NCBI RefSeq assembly: GCF_039525805.1
Contig: NZ_BAAAHZ010000019.1
Source: Dietzia natronolimnaea
GTDB taxonomy: Bacteria; Actinomycetota; Actinomycetes; Mycobacteriales; Mycobacteriaceae
Direction: 5' to 3' (one strand)
Length of the DNA: 64,000 nucleotides
Shown: in pieces, positions 25,429 through 32,769 of the stretch
How the letters are laid out: every line of letters begins with the position of its first letter
Numbering within the stretch: position 1 is the first letter of the stretch
Made by a program: the position numbers and the translations under genes
The notes under the pieces: model-generated
The model's input: only the letters and a program-made list of their open reading frames with translations
Told to the model about the DNA's origin: nothing
Database searches by the model: none

Positions 25429-26679
25429 GTGAAGTCCACTCTCCCTCGCGCCCAGGCGCCGGATCCCCCGTCCACGCTGCCGGGGACCGTACCCGCCGCC
25501 GTACTGCTGCCCCTTGCCCTGGCCGGCGCGATCGGGCCGTTCGCGACCGACACCTACCTGCCCGCGCTTCCCCTCATCGTCGGGGAGTTCGGGGTCTCCG
25601 CCTCGGTCGCCCAGCTCACCCTGACCGCGTTCATGGTCTCGCTGGCCGCCGGGCAGCTCGTGATCGGCCCGCTCTCGGACCGTGTGGGCAGGCGCACCCT
25701 GTTGATCCTGGGTTCGGTGGGCACCGCGGTCGCGGCCGTGGTGTGTGCGCTGGCCCCGTCGATCTGGGTACTGGTGCTGGGACGGGTCGCCCAGGGGTTC
25801 TTCGGCGCGGCGGGGATCGTCCTGAGCAAGGCCGTGGTGGTGGACGTCGGCCGCGGTGCCGGTGTCGCCAAGGCGTTCGCGACCCTCATGGCCCTCCAGT
25901 CGGTGGCACCCGTGATCGCCCCGCTCGTCGGCGGTGCCGTGGTCCCGTTCGGCGGCTGGCGGGGCGTGTTCTGGCTGTTGGCCGGACTGTCGGTGGTCAC
26001 CGCGATCGGCGTGGTCGCAGCGGTCCCCGAGACGTTGCACCCCGGCGACCGCCGTACCGGCGGCGTCATGTCCACCCTGGGCGACATGCGTTTCGTGGCC
26101 ACCTCCGGGCCGTTCGTGGCCCGGGTGTCGGTGTTCGTGTTCACGTTCGGTGTGCTCTTCGCGTACATCTCCGCGAGCCCGTTCATCTACCAGGACATGG
26201 TCGGCCTCTCCCCCACCGCGTACTCGGTGGCGTTCACCGTCAACGCCCTCGGCATCCTCGCCTCGAACCTGGCCGGGGCACGCCTGGTCGGCAGGTTCGC
26301 ACCGGAGAGGATCCTCGCCACCGGGGTGGTCGGCATGCTCACGGCGATCGCGGTGCTCGTCGTCGTCGTCGCCCTGTCCCCCGCCGGCACCCTGGGGCTG
26401 GCACCGGTCACCGTGGGCTTCATCCTGCTGACCCTGTCGATCGGGGCGATCCTGCCCAACGCGGCAGCCCTGTCCATGCAGGCGACCCGGGGGCACTCGG
26501 GGTCCGGGTCCGCGCTGCTCGGCGCGGCGCAGTTCAGCCTGGCGGCGCTCGTCGCGCCGCTCACAGGGTTCTCCGGCCCGCACTCCGCCCTGCCCATGCT
26601 CGCCGTGATGGGCGCCTGCGCACTCGTGGTCGTGGTGGCTCTCACGGCGGTGCTCCGCCGTTCGGCGCGCGCCGGGTGA
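25429..26679 (+). CDS. MFS drug exporter, Bcr/CflA type
   Basis: Twelve-helix transporter of 416 residues. It has the Bcr/CflA opening ATDTYLPALPLIVGEFGVSA, motif A as GPLSDRVGRRTLL and motif C-like GRVAQGFFGAAGIVLSKAVV in the first half. Family members expel drugs such as bicyclomycin or chloramphenicol and can also export sulfonamides or cysteine; the real substrate is open. GTG 25429 is the start of the frame; no regulator is adjacent. Confidence 0.87.
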   Translation: MKSTLPRAQAPDPPSTLPGTVPAAVLLPLALAGAIGPFATDTYLPALPLIVGEFGVSASVAQLTLTAFMVSLAAGQLVIGPLSDRVGRRTLLILGSVGTAVAAVVCALAPSIWVLVLGRVAQGFFGAAGIVLSKAVVVDVGRGAGVAKAFATLMALQSVAPVIAPLVGGAVVPFGGWRGVFWLLAGLSVVTAIGVVAAVPETLHPGDRRTGGVMSTLGDMRFVATSGPFVARVSVFVFTFGVLFAYISASPFIYQDMVGLSPTAYSVAFTVNALGILASNLAGARLVGRFAPERILATGVVGMLTAIAVLVVVVALSPAGTLGLAPVTVGFILLTLSIGAILPNAAALSMQATRGHSGSGSALLGAAQFSLAALVAPLTGFSGPHSALPMLAVMGACALVVVVALTAVLRRSARAG

Positions 26680-26756
26680 GCGCTGCGGGGCGACACGACG
26701 GTCGTGGGCCGGGGGTAGGGTGACGGTCACGAGCGACCCCCGAGGTGGTGTCCGAC

Positions 26757-27635
26757 ATGCCGGTGATGACGACGACCGCGTCCCGAGCCCTGACCGGTGC
26801 CCGTCGGCGGGCCGGACTGGTGGTGCGCTCGCGGATCGCCGGTGACGACGCCGCCGAACGACGGCAACGGATCTGGCACTCCGAGGGCGAACGGTGGAAC
26901 TCCCCCGGGGATGCGATCTGCGCGGTGCACGGCGACGCCTCGATGTTCGCCGCCGGGCTGACCGCTCTGTTGCTCCAGTCGCTGCACCCGCTGGCCATGG
27001 CCGGGGTGGCCGACCACAGCGACTACCGCGGCGACCCCTGGGGCAGACTCCAACGCACCTCGCAGTTCATCGCCACGACCACCTTCGGGACGGTCCCGGA
27101 CGCCACGCAGCTCATCCGGACGATCAACGGGGTGCACCGGGCGGTGGTGGGGACCGACTATCGCGGCCGACCCTACGACGCCCGCGACCCGCACCTGTTG
27201 CGGTGGGTCCACGTCGCCGAGATCTGGAGCTTCCTCGAGTGCCACCGCCTGTACGGGCGCACCGCGATGTCGGCGGAGCGGCGGGACGAGTACGTGCGAC
27301 AGGCGTCGCGCACCGGGATCATGCTGGGAGCCAAGGGCGTCCCGATGACCGTCGCCGAGCTCGACGCGGCCCTCGAGGAGTACCGGCCCGAGCTCGAGGC
27401 CTCCCCGGCCGCGCTCGACGCCCGGCACTTCCTGCTGAACGAGCCGCCCGTGGGGTGGACCGACAAGCCCGCCTACGCGATGCTCCGCGAGGGCGCGGTC
27501 GCGGCGCTGCCGCCCTGGGCCCGCAGGACCCTCGGCCTCGCCGACGGCCCCCTCGGCTCCCGGGCCGTGGCCCTGCACCTCGGGCGGACCGGGGTGTCGA
27601 CACTCAGGTGGGTCCTGGACGCGGTGGAGGGCTGA
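26757..27635 (+). CDS. DUF2236 (MpaB/Lcp-like) oxygenase-family protein, copy 1
   Basis: Helical protein of 292 residues in the DUF2236 family, which includes rubber oxygenase Lcp (haem-dependent) and the fungal enzyme MpaB. Typical elements are LLLQSLHPLAMAGVADHSDY, RLQRTSQFIATTTFG, INGVHRAVVG and LRWVHVAEIWSF, with the histidines that could bind a metal or haem. ATG 26757 is preceded by GAGGTGG; a GTG at 26745 is also in frame. A shorter family member is encoded at 37222-37923. Substrate unknown. Confidence 0.82.
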   Translation: MPVMTTTASRALTGARRRAGLVVRSRIAGDDAAERRQRIWHSEGERWNSPGDAICAVHGDASMFAAGLTALLLQSLHPLAMAGVADHSDYRGDPWGRLQRTSQFIATTTFGTVPDATQLIRTINGVHRAVVGTDYRGRPYDARDPHLLRWVHVAEIWSFLECHRLYGRTAMSAERRDEYVRQASRTGIMLGAKGVPMTVAELDAALEEYRPELEASPAALDARHFLLNEPPVGWTDKPAYAMLREGAVAALPPWARRTLGLADGPLGSRAVALHLGRTGVSTLRWVLDAVEG

Positions 27636-27755
27636 GGCCGGACCGGCTGCGAGGGCGCGGCGGGCCGAACGGGGCTACCCTGTGACGATCCGACCCGGCA
27701 CGGGTCGGCCGTCCCGTCGGCGGGGACCCCTCCCGCCCACCACAGTGAGGTACCC

Positions 27756-28736
27756 ATGGCCGGTGGTCTCGCCGCCCTGCTCGACGACATCGCCGTCCTC
27801 GCCCGGATGGCCGCGGCCAGTACCGACGACATCGCGGCCGCCTCCGGACGCGCGAGCGTCAAGGCCGCCGGAGTGGTGGTCGACGACACCGCCGTGACCC
27901 CGCAGTACGTCCGCGACGTGGAGCCGTCGCGCGAACTGCCCATCATCCGTCGGATCGCCACGGGTTCCCTGGGCAACAAGGCCATCATCATCGTCTTCGC
28001 GCTCCTGCTCAGCCAGTTCGTCCCGTGGATCCTCACGCCACTGCTGATGCTCGGTGGTGCGTACCTCTGCTACGAGGGCGCGGAGAAGGTGTGGGAACGC
28101 GTCACCGGCCACCACGAGGAGGCCACGCCAGTCGTCGAGAAGGGCCCCGACGCGGAGAAGCGGATGATCCGCGGGGCGGTGACCACCGACTTCATCCTCA
28201 GCGCCGAGATCATGATGATCGCGCTCAACGAGGTCGCCGAGGAGCCGTTCTGGACCCGCGCGGCGATCCTGGTGGTGGTGGGGCTGTTCATCACCGCGCT
28301 CGTCTACGGCGTGGTGGCGGTGATCGTGAAGATGGACGACATCGGACTCCACCTGGCCGGGAGGGACTCCCCGGGGGTGAAGAGGTTCGGCAGCGGTCTG
28401 GTCCGGGCGATGCCGACGGTCCTCGAGGTGATCTCGTTCGTCGGGATGCTCGCGATGCTGTGGGTCGGCGGACACATCCTCCTGGTGGGACTGGACGAAC
28501 TCGGGGCGACCGCCCCGTACCACCTGGTGCACCTGCTGGAGGAGCCGGCCGCGGCGGTGGCAGGCGTCGGGAGCGTGCTCGGGTGGCTGGTCAACACGGT
28601 GTGCTCGCTGCTGTTCGGCCTGGTCGTCGGCGCGGTGGTGGTGGCCGTGGCCCACGTCGTCCCCCGACGACGGGACGAGTCGGGGCCCGCCCCCACCACA
28701 GCGGAGGCCGCCGGGACCGGTCACGCGAGGGACTGA
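27756..28736 (+). CDS. DUF808 membrane protein (YedI-like)
   Basis: Membrane protein of 326 residues in the DUF808/YedI family. The N-terminus has the hallmark LAALLDDIAVLARMAAASTDD, then ASGRASVKAAGVVVDDTAVTPQYV. Membrane segments follow, around residues 73-105, 165-195, 220-250 and 275-305, and GGAYLCYEGAEKVWE is also typical. The family has no proven biochemical role. The stop overlaps the next gene start (TGATG), so it is coupled to the DUF488 gene. Confidence 0.85.
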   Translation: MAGGLAALLDDIAVLARMAAASTDDIAAASGRASVKAAGVVVDDTAVTPQYVRDVEPSRELPIIRRIATGSLGNKAIIIVFALLLSQFVPWILTPLLMLGGAYLCYEGAEKVWERVTGHHEEATPVVEKGPDAEKRMIRGAVTTDFILSAEIMMIALNEVAEEPFWTRAAILVVVGLFITALVYGVVAVIVKMDDIGLHLAGRDSPGVKRFGSGLVRAMPTVLEVISFVGMLAMLWVGGHILLVGLDELGATAPYHLVHLLEEPAAAVAGVGSVLGWLVNTVCSLLFGLVVGAVVVAVAHVVPRRRDESGPAPTTAEAAGTGHARD

Positions 28737-29272
28737 TGCTCCTCACCGTGGGGCACGGTCGGCTCGCGCGCGACGCGCTCGGTGGGTTGCTCACCGGCGC
28801 CGGGGTCGAACTCCTGGTGGACATCCGTCGATTCCCCGGAAGCCGCGCCAACTCGGCCGCCGCACGGGGGGCGGTGCCGGAGCTCGCCCGCGACCTCGGC
28901 ATCGACTACCGCTGGGAGGAGCAGCTCGGGGGCCGACGCACCCTCACGGCGGAACAACGGCGCGACTCACCCGACACCTGGTGGCGCGTCGAGGCGTTCC
29001 GCGCCTACAGCGCGTGGACCCGCTCCCCCGGGTTCCGCGCGGCACTGGACCGGGTCGTCGGGGACGCCCGCGCCCGTCGCACCGCGGTCATGTGTTCGGA
29101 GTCCGTGTGGTGGCGCTGCCACCGCAGAATCGTGGCCGACGTGACGACGACCGTCCACGACCTCCCCGTGGGGCACCTCATGCACAGCGGGTCGATCACC
29201 GGGCACAGCCCGAGCGAAGGACTTCGGCTCGACGCCCACGGACAGCCGGTGTGGGACGCCGGCGTCGCCTAG
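28736..29272 (+). CDS. DUF488 family protein
   Basis: Product of 178 residues. It begins MLLTVGHGRLARDAL and contains the family core VDIRRFPGSRANSA, YRWEEQLGG and MCSESVWWRCHRRIVAD, whose Cys and His residues are conserved across DUF488. The family is widespread and uncharacterised, possibly nucleic-acid related. ATG 28736 overlaps the DUF808 stop. Confidence 0.82.
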   Translation: MLLTVGHGRLARDALGGLLTGAGVELLVDIRRFPGSRANSAAARGAVPELARDLGIDYRWEEQLGGRRTLTAEQRRDSPDTWWRVEAFRAYSAWTRSPGFRAALDRVVGDARARRTAVMCSESVWWRCHRRIVADVTTTVHDLPVGHLMHSGSITGHSPSEGLRLDAHGQPVWDAGVA

Positions 29273-29276
29273 GCTC

Positions 29277-29753
29277 ATGGGCATGGAACCGGCACCCTCC
29301 CTCGCCCCCGTCGCCGCACTTCTCGGCACCTGGAGGGGTGAGGGCGCGGGGTCGTATCCCACCATCGAGGACTTCACGTACACCGACGAGGTGGTCTTCT
29401 CGGACGTCGGCAAGCCGTTCCTGCACTACGTCCAACGGTCGTGGAGCGCGGACGGCTCCCCCATGCACACGGAGACGGGCTATCTGCGCATCCCGGGGGC
29501 CGGGACCGCCGAGCTGATCCTGGCGCAGCCCATGGGACAGACCGAACTCGCCGAGGGCACCGTCGTGGCCGAGGCGGACTCGCTCGTCCTGGAATTCCAG
29601 GCCCGGGTGGCCAACAGCGCCACCGCCAAGCAGGTGGACGCCACCAGGCGCCGGTACGAACTCACCGGGGACAGGTTGGTCACCACCTTCGCCATGGCCG
29701 CGGTCGGACAGCCGATGACCCATCACCTCCACTCCGATATGCGGCGGGTCTGA
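29277..29753 (+). CDS. nitrobindin-family haem-binding beta-barrel protein
   Basis: Small beta-barrel of 158 residues (FABP-like, THAP4 C-terminal type). The signature GTWRGEGAGSYPTIEDFTY near the N-terminus and the C-terminal MTHHLHSDMRRV, which holds the probable proximal His, match bacterial nitrobindins. These bind haem b and scavenge or isomerise reactive nitrogen species. ATG 29283 is a second possible start, two codons downstream. The gene begins four bases after the DUF488 stop. Confidence 0.85.
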   Translation: MGMEPAPSLAPVAALLGTWRGEGAGSYPTIEDFTYTDEVVFSDVGKPFLHYVQRSWSADGSPMHTETGYLRIPGAGTAELILAQPMGQTELAEGTVVAEADSLVLEFQARVANSATAKQVDATRRRYELTGDRLVTTFAMAAVGQPMTHHLHSDMRRV

Positions 29754-29758
29754 GCGCC

Positions 29759-30037
29759 GTGACCGAGAAGAAGAACGACGGGCGATCCGCGAACATCAAG
29801 GACGAGAAGGTCTACGAGGCGCTGCGCGACGACGGCGCCAGCAAGGAGAAGGCCGCCCGGATCGCCAACGCCTCGGCCGGGCGATCGCGGTCCGAGGTCG
29901 GCCACAAGGGTGGCAAGGCCGGCTCGTACGAGGACTGGACCGTCGACGAGCTCCGCGACCGCGCCCGGGAGATCGGCATCGAGGGACGCTCGTCCATGAC
30001 CAAGGACGAGTTGATCGAGGCGTTGCGGGAGCACTGA
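29759..30037 (+). CDS. small Rho-N/SAP-like domain protein
   Basis: Charged protein of 92 residues. The N-terminal half (NDGRSANIKDEKVYEALRDD, then SKEKAARIANASA) is a motif I associate with a family of small actinobacterial proteins. The C-terminal half, WTVDELRDRAREIGI then MTKDELIEALREH, is a helix-extended-helix like the N-terminal domain of Rho or SAP domains, which bind nucleic acid. GTG 29759 starts five bases after the nitrobindin stop. Function unproven. Confidence 0.78.
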   Translation: MTEKKNDGRSANIKDEKVYEALRDDGASKEKAARIANASAGRSRSEVGHKGGKAGSYEDWTVDELRDRAREIGIEGRSSMTKDELIEALREH

Positions 30038-30097
30038 GCCGGGACCAGCGGGCCGGGCTCACCGAGCCGGGATCAGCGGGCCGGGATCCAGCGGGCC
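30036..30097 (+). repeat. 28-base-period tandem repeat
   Basis: Two 22-base units (30036-30057 and 30064-30085) differ at one base, with a third partial unit to 30097. The first overlaps the stop codon of the Rho-N-like gene. All units contain the core CAGCGGGCC. This may act as a read-through barrier facing the convergent gene, but no clear hairpin is seen. Confidence 0.55.
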
Positions 30098-30132
30098 GCG
30101 CGCTCACCCTCGTCGGCGTGTGGCCCGGTGCG

Positions 30133-31278
30133 TCAGCGCGCCGCGTCCCCCCGCCACACGAGCCGGGACACCCCCAGCCCGTCGAGCTCCCACCGCAGCT
30201 GGGACTGCGAGGGGGACTGGACGGGGAGGAACGCGGCCTCACGCATCCGACGATTGGCGGGGGCGTCCTGCGCATACCCCATTCCACCGCAGAGGATGGC
30301 CTCGAGTCGCGTGGCGGCGGGAGCGATCTCGGCGCCGTCCAGGCGCAACAGGAGGAGGTCGACGAGAGCGCCCTCTCCCGGCCGCGACGCCAGTCGGTGC
30401 AACTCCGAGTGCATGTGCTCGTGGCGGTCCACCAGCGCGGAGTGCTCGTCGGCGGAGAACGCACCGAGGCCGCCGAGCAGTCCCTCGACCTCGGTGAGAG
30501 AACGCGCCGCGACACCCGAGCAGAACGCGGCCTGCAGGACGAGGAACTCCGGGCGCACGCCGGACAGGAAGTCCCCCAGGTCCTCCCCCAGCACCTGCTC
30601 GTCGGGGACGACGACGCCGTCGAGCCCGATCATGGTCGAGGCCGTGGCGTTGAGCGCCAGGAGATCCGGGGCGCTGCGCATGTCCACGCCCGGAGTCGAC
30701 GCCTCGAAGGCCAGGACGAGGCTGCGCCCGTCCCCGGTGTTGGCGGCCAGGACGATCGTGCTGTCCTCGTAGACGTTGGAGGCCCACGCGACCGGGCCGT
30801 CGATGCGGTAGCCGCCGTCGACCGGAGTGGCGGTGATCGGGACTCTGCCCAGCCCGACCGCCTGACGCTGGGCAACGGCCATGCCGGTCACACCGGGCCG
30901 GTCCCCCGTGGCCACGGCGCGATAGGTCCGCCACGCGGCGTCCGACCGGTCCGCCGCGTGGCGGAGGTAGGCGGCGGTCATGCGCTGCGCCCAGGCGCCG
31001 AAGGCCACCGCCAGGCTCTCGGTGGCCACGGCCTCGATGATCGTGGCGGCGACGCCGACCGGGGTGCGGTCGACGTCGAAGAGACCGAGGTCGGCGAGAG
31101 CGGAGAGGTCCTGCCTGAGGTCGGCGTCCCCGCGGTCCAGCGCCGTCGCCCGCGCGGCGACCGAATCGATCACCGCGATGAGCGCTCCGGGATCGACGGC
31201 GCCGAGGTCCCCGGCGGTGAGCCGGGCCCGCGGTGCCCCGAGGTCCGGGGTGAGAGTGGCGGCCGCGGACCCGCTCAT
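30133..31278 (-). CDS. acyl-CoA dehydrogenase-like flavoprotein, probably atypical
   Basis: Protein of 381 residues with the acyl-CoA dehydrogenase fold: an N-terminal helical domain, the middle beta segment GYRIDGPVAWASNVYEDSTI, and a C-terminal helical domain with CGGMGYAQDAPANRRMREAA. After this the usual YEGTSxIQ segment with the catalytic Glu reads LPVQSPSQSQLRWEL, so the standard base appears to be missing. It may act as a monooxygenase-like flavin enzyme (DszC/HsaA type) or be non-catalytic. ATG 31278 overlaps the stop of a 44-codon ORF (ATGA). Confidence 0.75.
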   Translation of the reverse strand: MSGSAAATLTPDLGAPRARLTAGDLGAVDPGALIAVIDSVAARATALDRGDADLRQDLSALADLGLFDVDRTPVGVAATIIEAVATESLAVAFGAWAQRMTAAYLRHAADRSDAAWRTYRAVATGDRPGVTGMAVAQRQAVGLGRVPITATPVDGGYRIDGPVAWASNVYEDSTIVLAANTGDGRSLVLAFEASTPGVDMRSAPDLLALNATASTMIGLDGVVVPDEQVLGEDLGDFLSGVRPEFLVLQAAFCSGVAARSLTEVEGLLGGLGAFSADEHSALVDRHEHMHSELHRLASRPGEGALVDLLLLRLDGAEIAPAATRLEAILCGGMGYAQDAPANRRMREAAFLPVQSPSQSQLRWELDGLGVSRLVWRGDAAR

Positions 31279-31409
31279 GCCAGCCCGCGCAGACGCGAGG
31301 CGGTGGTGCCGATCTCTCGCGCCCCGACCATCGAGTCCGCGTCGATCAGCACCGACCGGCCGGGTCGCCTCTCCCGGGAGCGGGTGGTCTCGTACGGGAA
31401 CGGGATCAT
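31275..31409 (-). CDS. 44-residue ORF coupled to the acyl-CoA dehydrogenase-like gene
   Basis: Short frame starting MIPFPYETTRSRERRPGRS and ending TTASRLRGLA. ATG 31409 is preceded by GGAAAGGA at good spacing. Its stop overlaps the next ATG in the ATGA style common in this genome, which suggests real translation. It has no signal peptide or membrane segment. The frame continues open upstream, so a longer form cannot be ruled out. I do not recognise the family. Confidence 0.5.
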   Translation of the reverse strand: MIPFPYETTRSRERRPGRSVLIDADSMVGAREIGTTASRLRGLA

Positions 31410-31514
31410 CGGGTGTCCTTTCCGGGACGCGGGCGACGTGCGTACGACAGGGCAGAACAGACCGATGGGTCCATCTATTCCCCACGCCCGCACCCCCACT
31501 CCGACCGCCCGGGC

Positions 31515-31532
31515 GGTGAACACTGGCTTAAC
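31515..31532. promoter_or_regulatory. possible PHO-box-like direct repeat upstream of phoU
   Basis: GTGAAC at 31516-31521 and CTTAAC at 31527-31532 repeat with an 11-base period, 40 bases before the phoU start. Actinobacterial PhoP-type regulators bind 11-base direct repeats containing GTTCAC (the reverse of GTGAAC). Only one half-site is a full match, so the call is tentative. Confidence 0.3.
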
Positions 31533-31571
31533 GGGATCGCGGCGATCCCGCCCCACCACTACAGTCATGGG

Positions 31572-32258
31572 ATGCGCACCGTCCTCCATACCAAGCTCGA
31601 CGAGTTCTCCGACCAGCTGGTCCGGTTCTGCGAGATGAACAACCGACTCCTCGACCTCGCCACCGTGGCGCTGCTCGAGGGTGACGAGGTCGCCGCCACC
31701 GAGGTCATCGACGGCGCGGCCGAGGTGGAGGATCTGCGCGAGGCGAGCGAGCAGCACGCCTTCGATCTGCTGTTGCTCGAGGCACCCGTGGCCCGCGACC
31801 TGCGGCAGGTGGTCTCCGGCATCTACATCGTCGAGCACTTCACGCGGATGGCCGCCCTCACCGGCCACATCGCCCGCGTCGCCCGCCGACGCCACCCCAA
31901 CCCGGTCATCCCCGGGCCCGTGGTACCGACGATCCGCGAATTCGCGGAGCGGGACTCGGCCATGGCCCGGAATCTCGGGCAGCTGCTCCCCACCAAGGAC
32001 GTCCGCCTCGCTCGCTCACTCGATTCGGAGGACGACGCGGTCGATTCCCTCCACGCCGACCTCATGCGGCAGATCTCCGCCGAGGACTGGCCGCACGGCT
32101 CGGTCGCGGCGGTGGATCTGGCGCTGCTCGCCCGCTACTACGAGCGGTTCGCCGATCACACGGTCAGCATCGCCAACCGCGTGGTCTACCTCGCCACGGG
32201 TGAGAGGCCCGGGGGCGGGTCGCTCTCCCACCTCGAGGACGGCACCGTCCTCGACTGA
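31572..32258 (+). CDS. phoU: phosphate-signalling regulator PhoU
   Basis: Helical protein of 228 residues with two PhoU repeats. Conserved elements are MRTVLHTKLDEFSDQLVRFC at the start, EDLREASEQHAFDLLLLEAP with RDLRQVVSGIYIVEHFTRM in repeat 1, and ALLARYYERFADHTVSIANRV with the metal-binding Asp in repeat 2. PhoU couples the Pst transporter with the SenX3/PhoR kinase to hold down the phosphate-starvation response. No pst or two-component genes are beside it here, so it stands alone in this window. Confidence 0.92.
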   Translation: MRTVLHTKLDEFSDQLVRFCEMNNRLLDLATVALLEGDEVAATEVIDGAAEVEDLREASEQHAFDLLLLEAPVARDLRQVVSGIYIVEHFTRMAALTGHIARVARRRHPNPVIPGPVVPTIREFAERDSAMARNLGQLLPTKDVRLARSLDSEDDAVDSLHADLMRQISAEDWPHGSVAAVDLALLARYYERFADHTVSIANRVVYLATGERPGGGSLSHLEDGTVLD

Positions 32259-32290
32259 CCCGATCCGATCTCCGATGTGAGGAGCCCGCC

Positions 32291-32686
32291 GTGTCCCGTC
32301 CCATCCACTTCGAGATCCACGCCTCCGATCCCGCGCGGGCGTGCGCGTTCTACGCTGCCGTCTTCGGCTGGACCTACCAGGACTGGAGCGACTTCGCCGG
32401 GTCACCGTACTTCGGCGTGACCTCCGGCCCCGAGGACCAACCGGGCATCAACGGCGCGATCATGCAGCGCAACGGCGAGACCCCTGCGACGGGATCGCCC
32501 GTCGCCGGCGCGGTGCTCACGATGGGGTGCGGGGACTTCGACGCCACCGCCCGCGCGATCCTCGACGCCGGCGGGACGGTGGCCATGGACAAGCACGCCC
32601 TGCCGGGTATGGCGTGGCAGGGCTACTTCCTCGACACCGAGGGCAACGTGTTCGGCATCCACCAACCGGACCCCGACGCGAAGTAG
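32291..32686 (+). CDS. VOC-family (glyoxalase-like) protein
   Basis: Small protein of 131 residues with the VOC fold. HFEIHASDPARACAFYAAVF, FGWTYQDW and LDTEGNVFGIHQPDP match the bacterial group of uncharacterised glyoxalase/bleomycin-resistance-like enzymes. A metal triad is probable but not provable here. GTG 32291 follows GAGGAG. It ends just before a perfect hairpin shared with ilvD. Confidence 0.83.
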   Translation: MSRPIHFEIHASDPARACAFYAAVFGWTYQDWSDFAGSPYFGVTSGPEDQPGINGAIMQRNGETPATGSPVAGAVLTMGCGDFDATARAILDAGGTVAMDKHALPGMAWQGYFLDTEGNVFGIHQPDPDAK

Positions 32687-32690
32687 GGCG

Positions 32691-32726
32691 ACCGCATGAC
32701 CCGGGTGTGAGCCCGGGTCATGCGGT
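32691..32726. terminator. convergent hairpin, perfect 15-bp stem
   Basis: Bases 32691-32705 pair with 32712-32726 around TGTGAG. It lies between the 3' ends of the VOC gene and ilvD and can serve both strands. Confidence 0.75.
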
Positions 32727-32769
32727 GGTGGGCGAGCCACCGTGGCGGGTCACCTGCTGCCGCGGGGCC

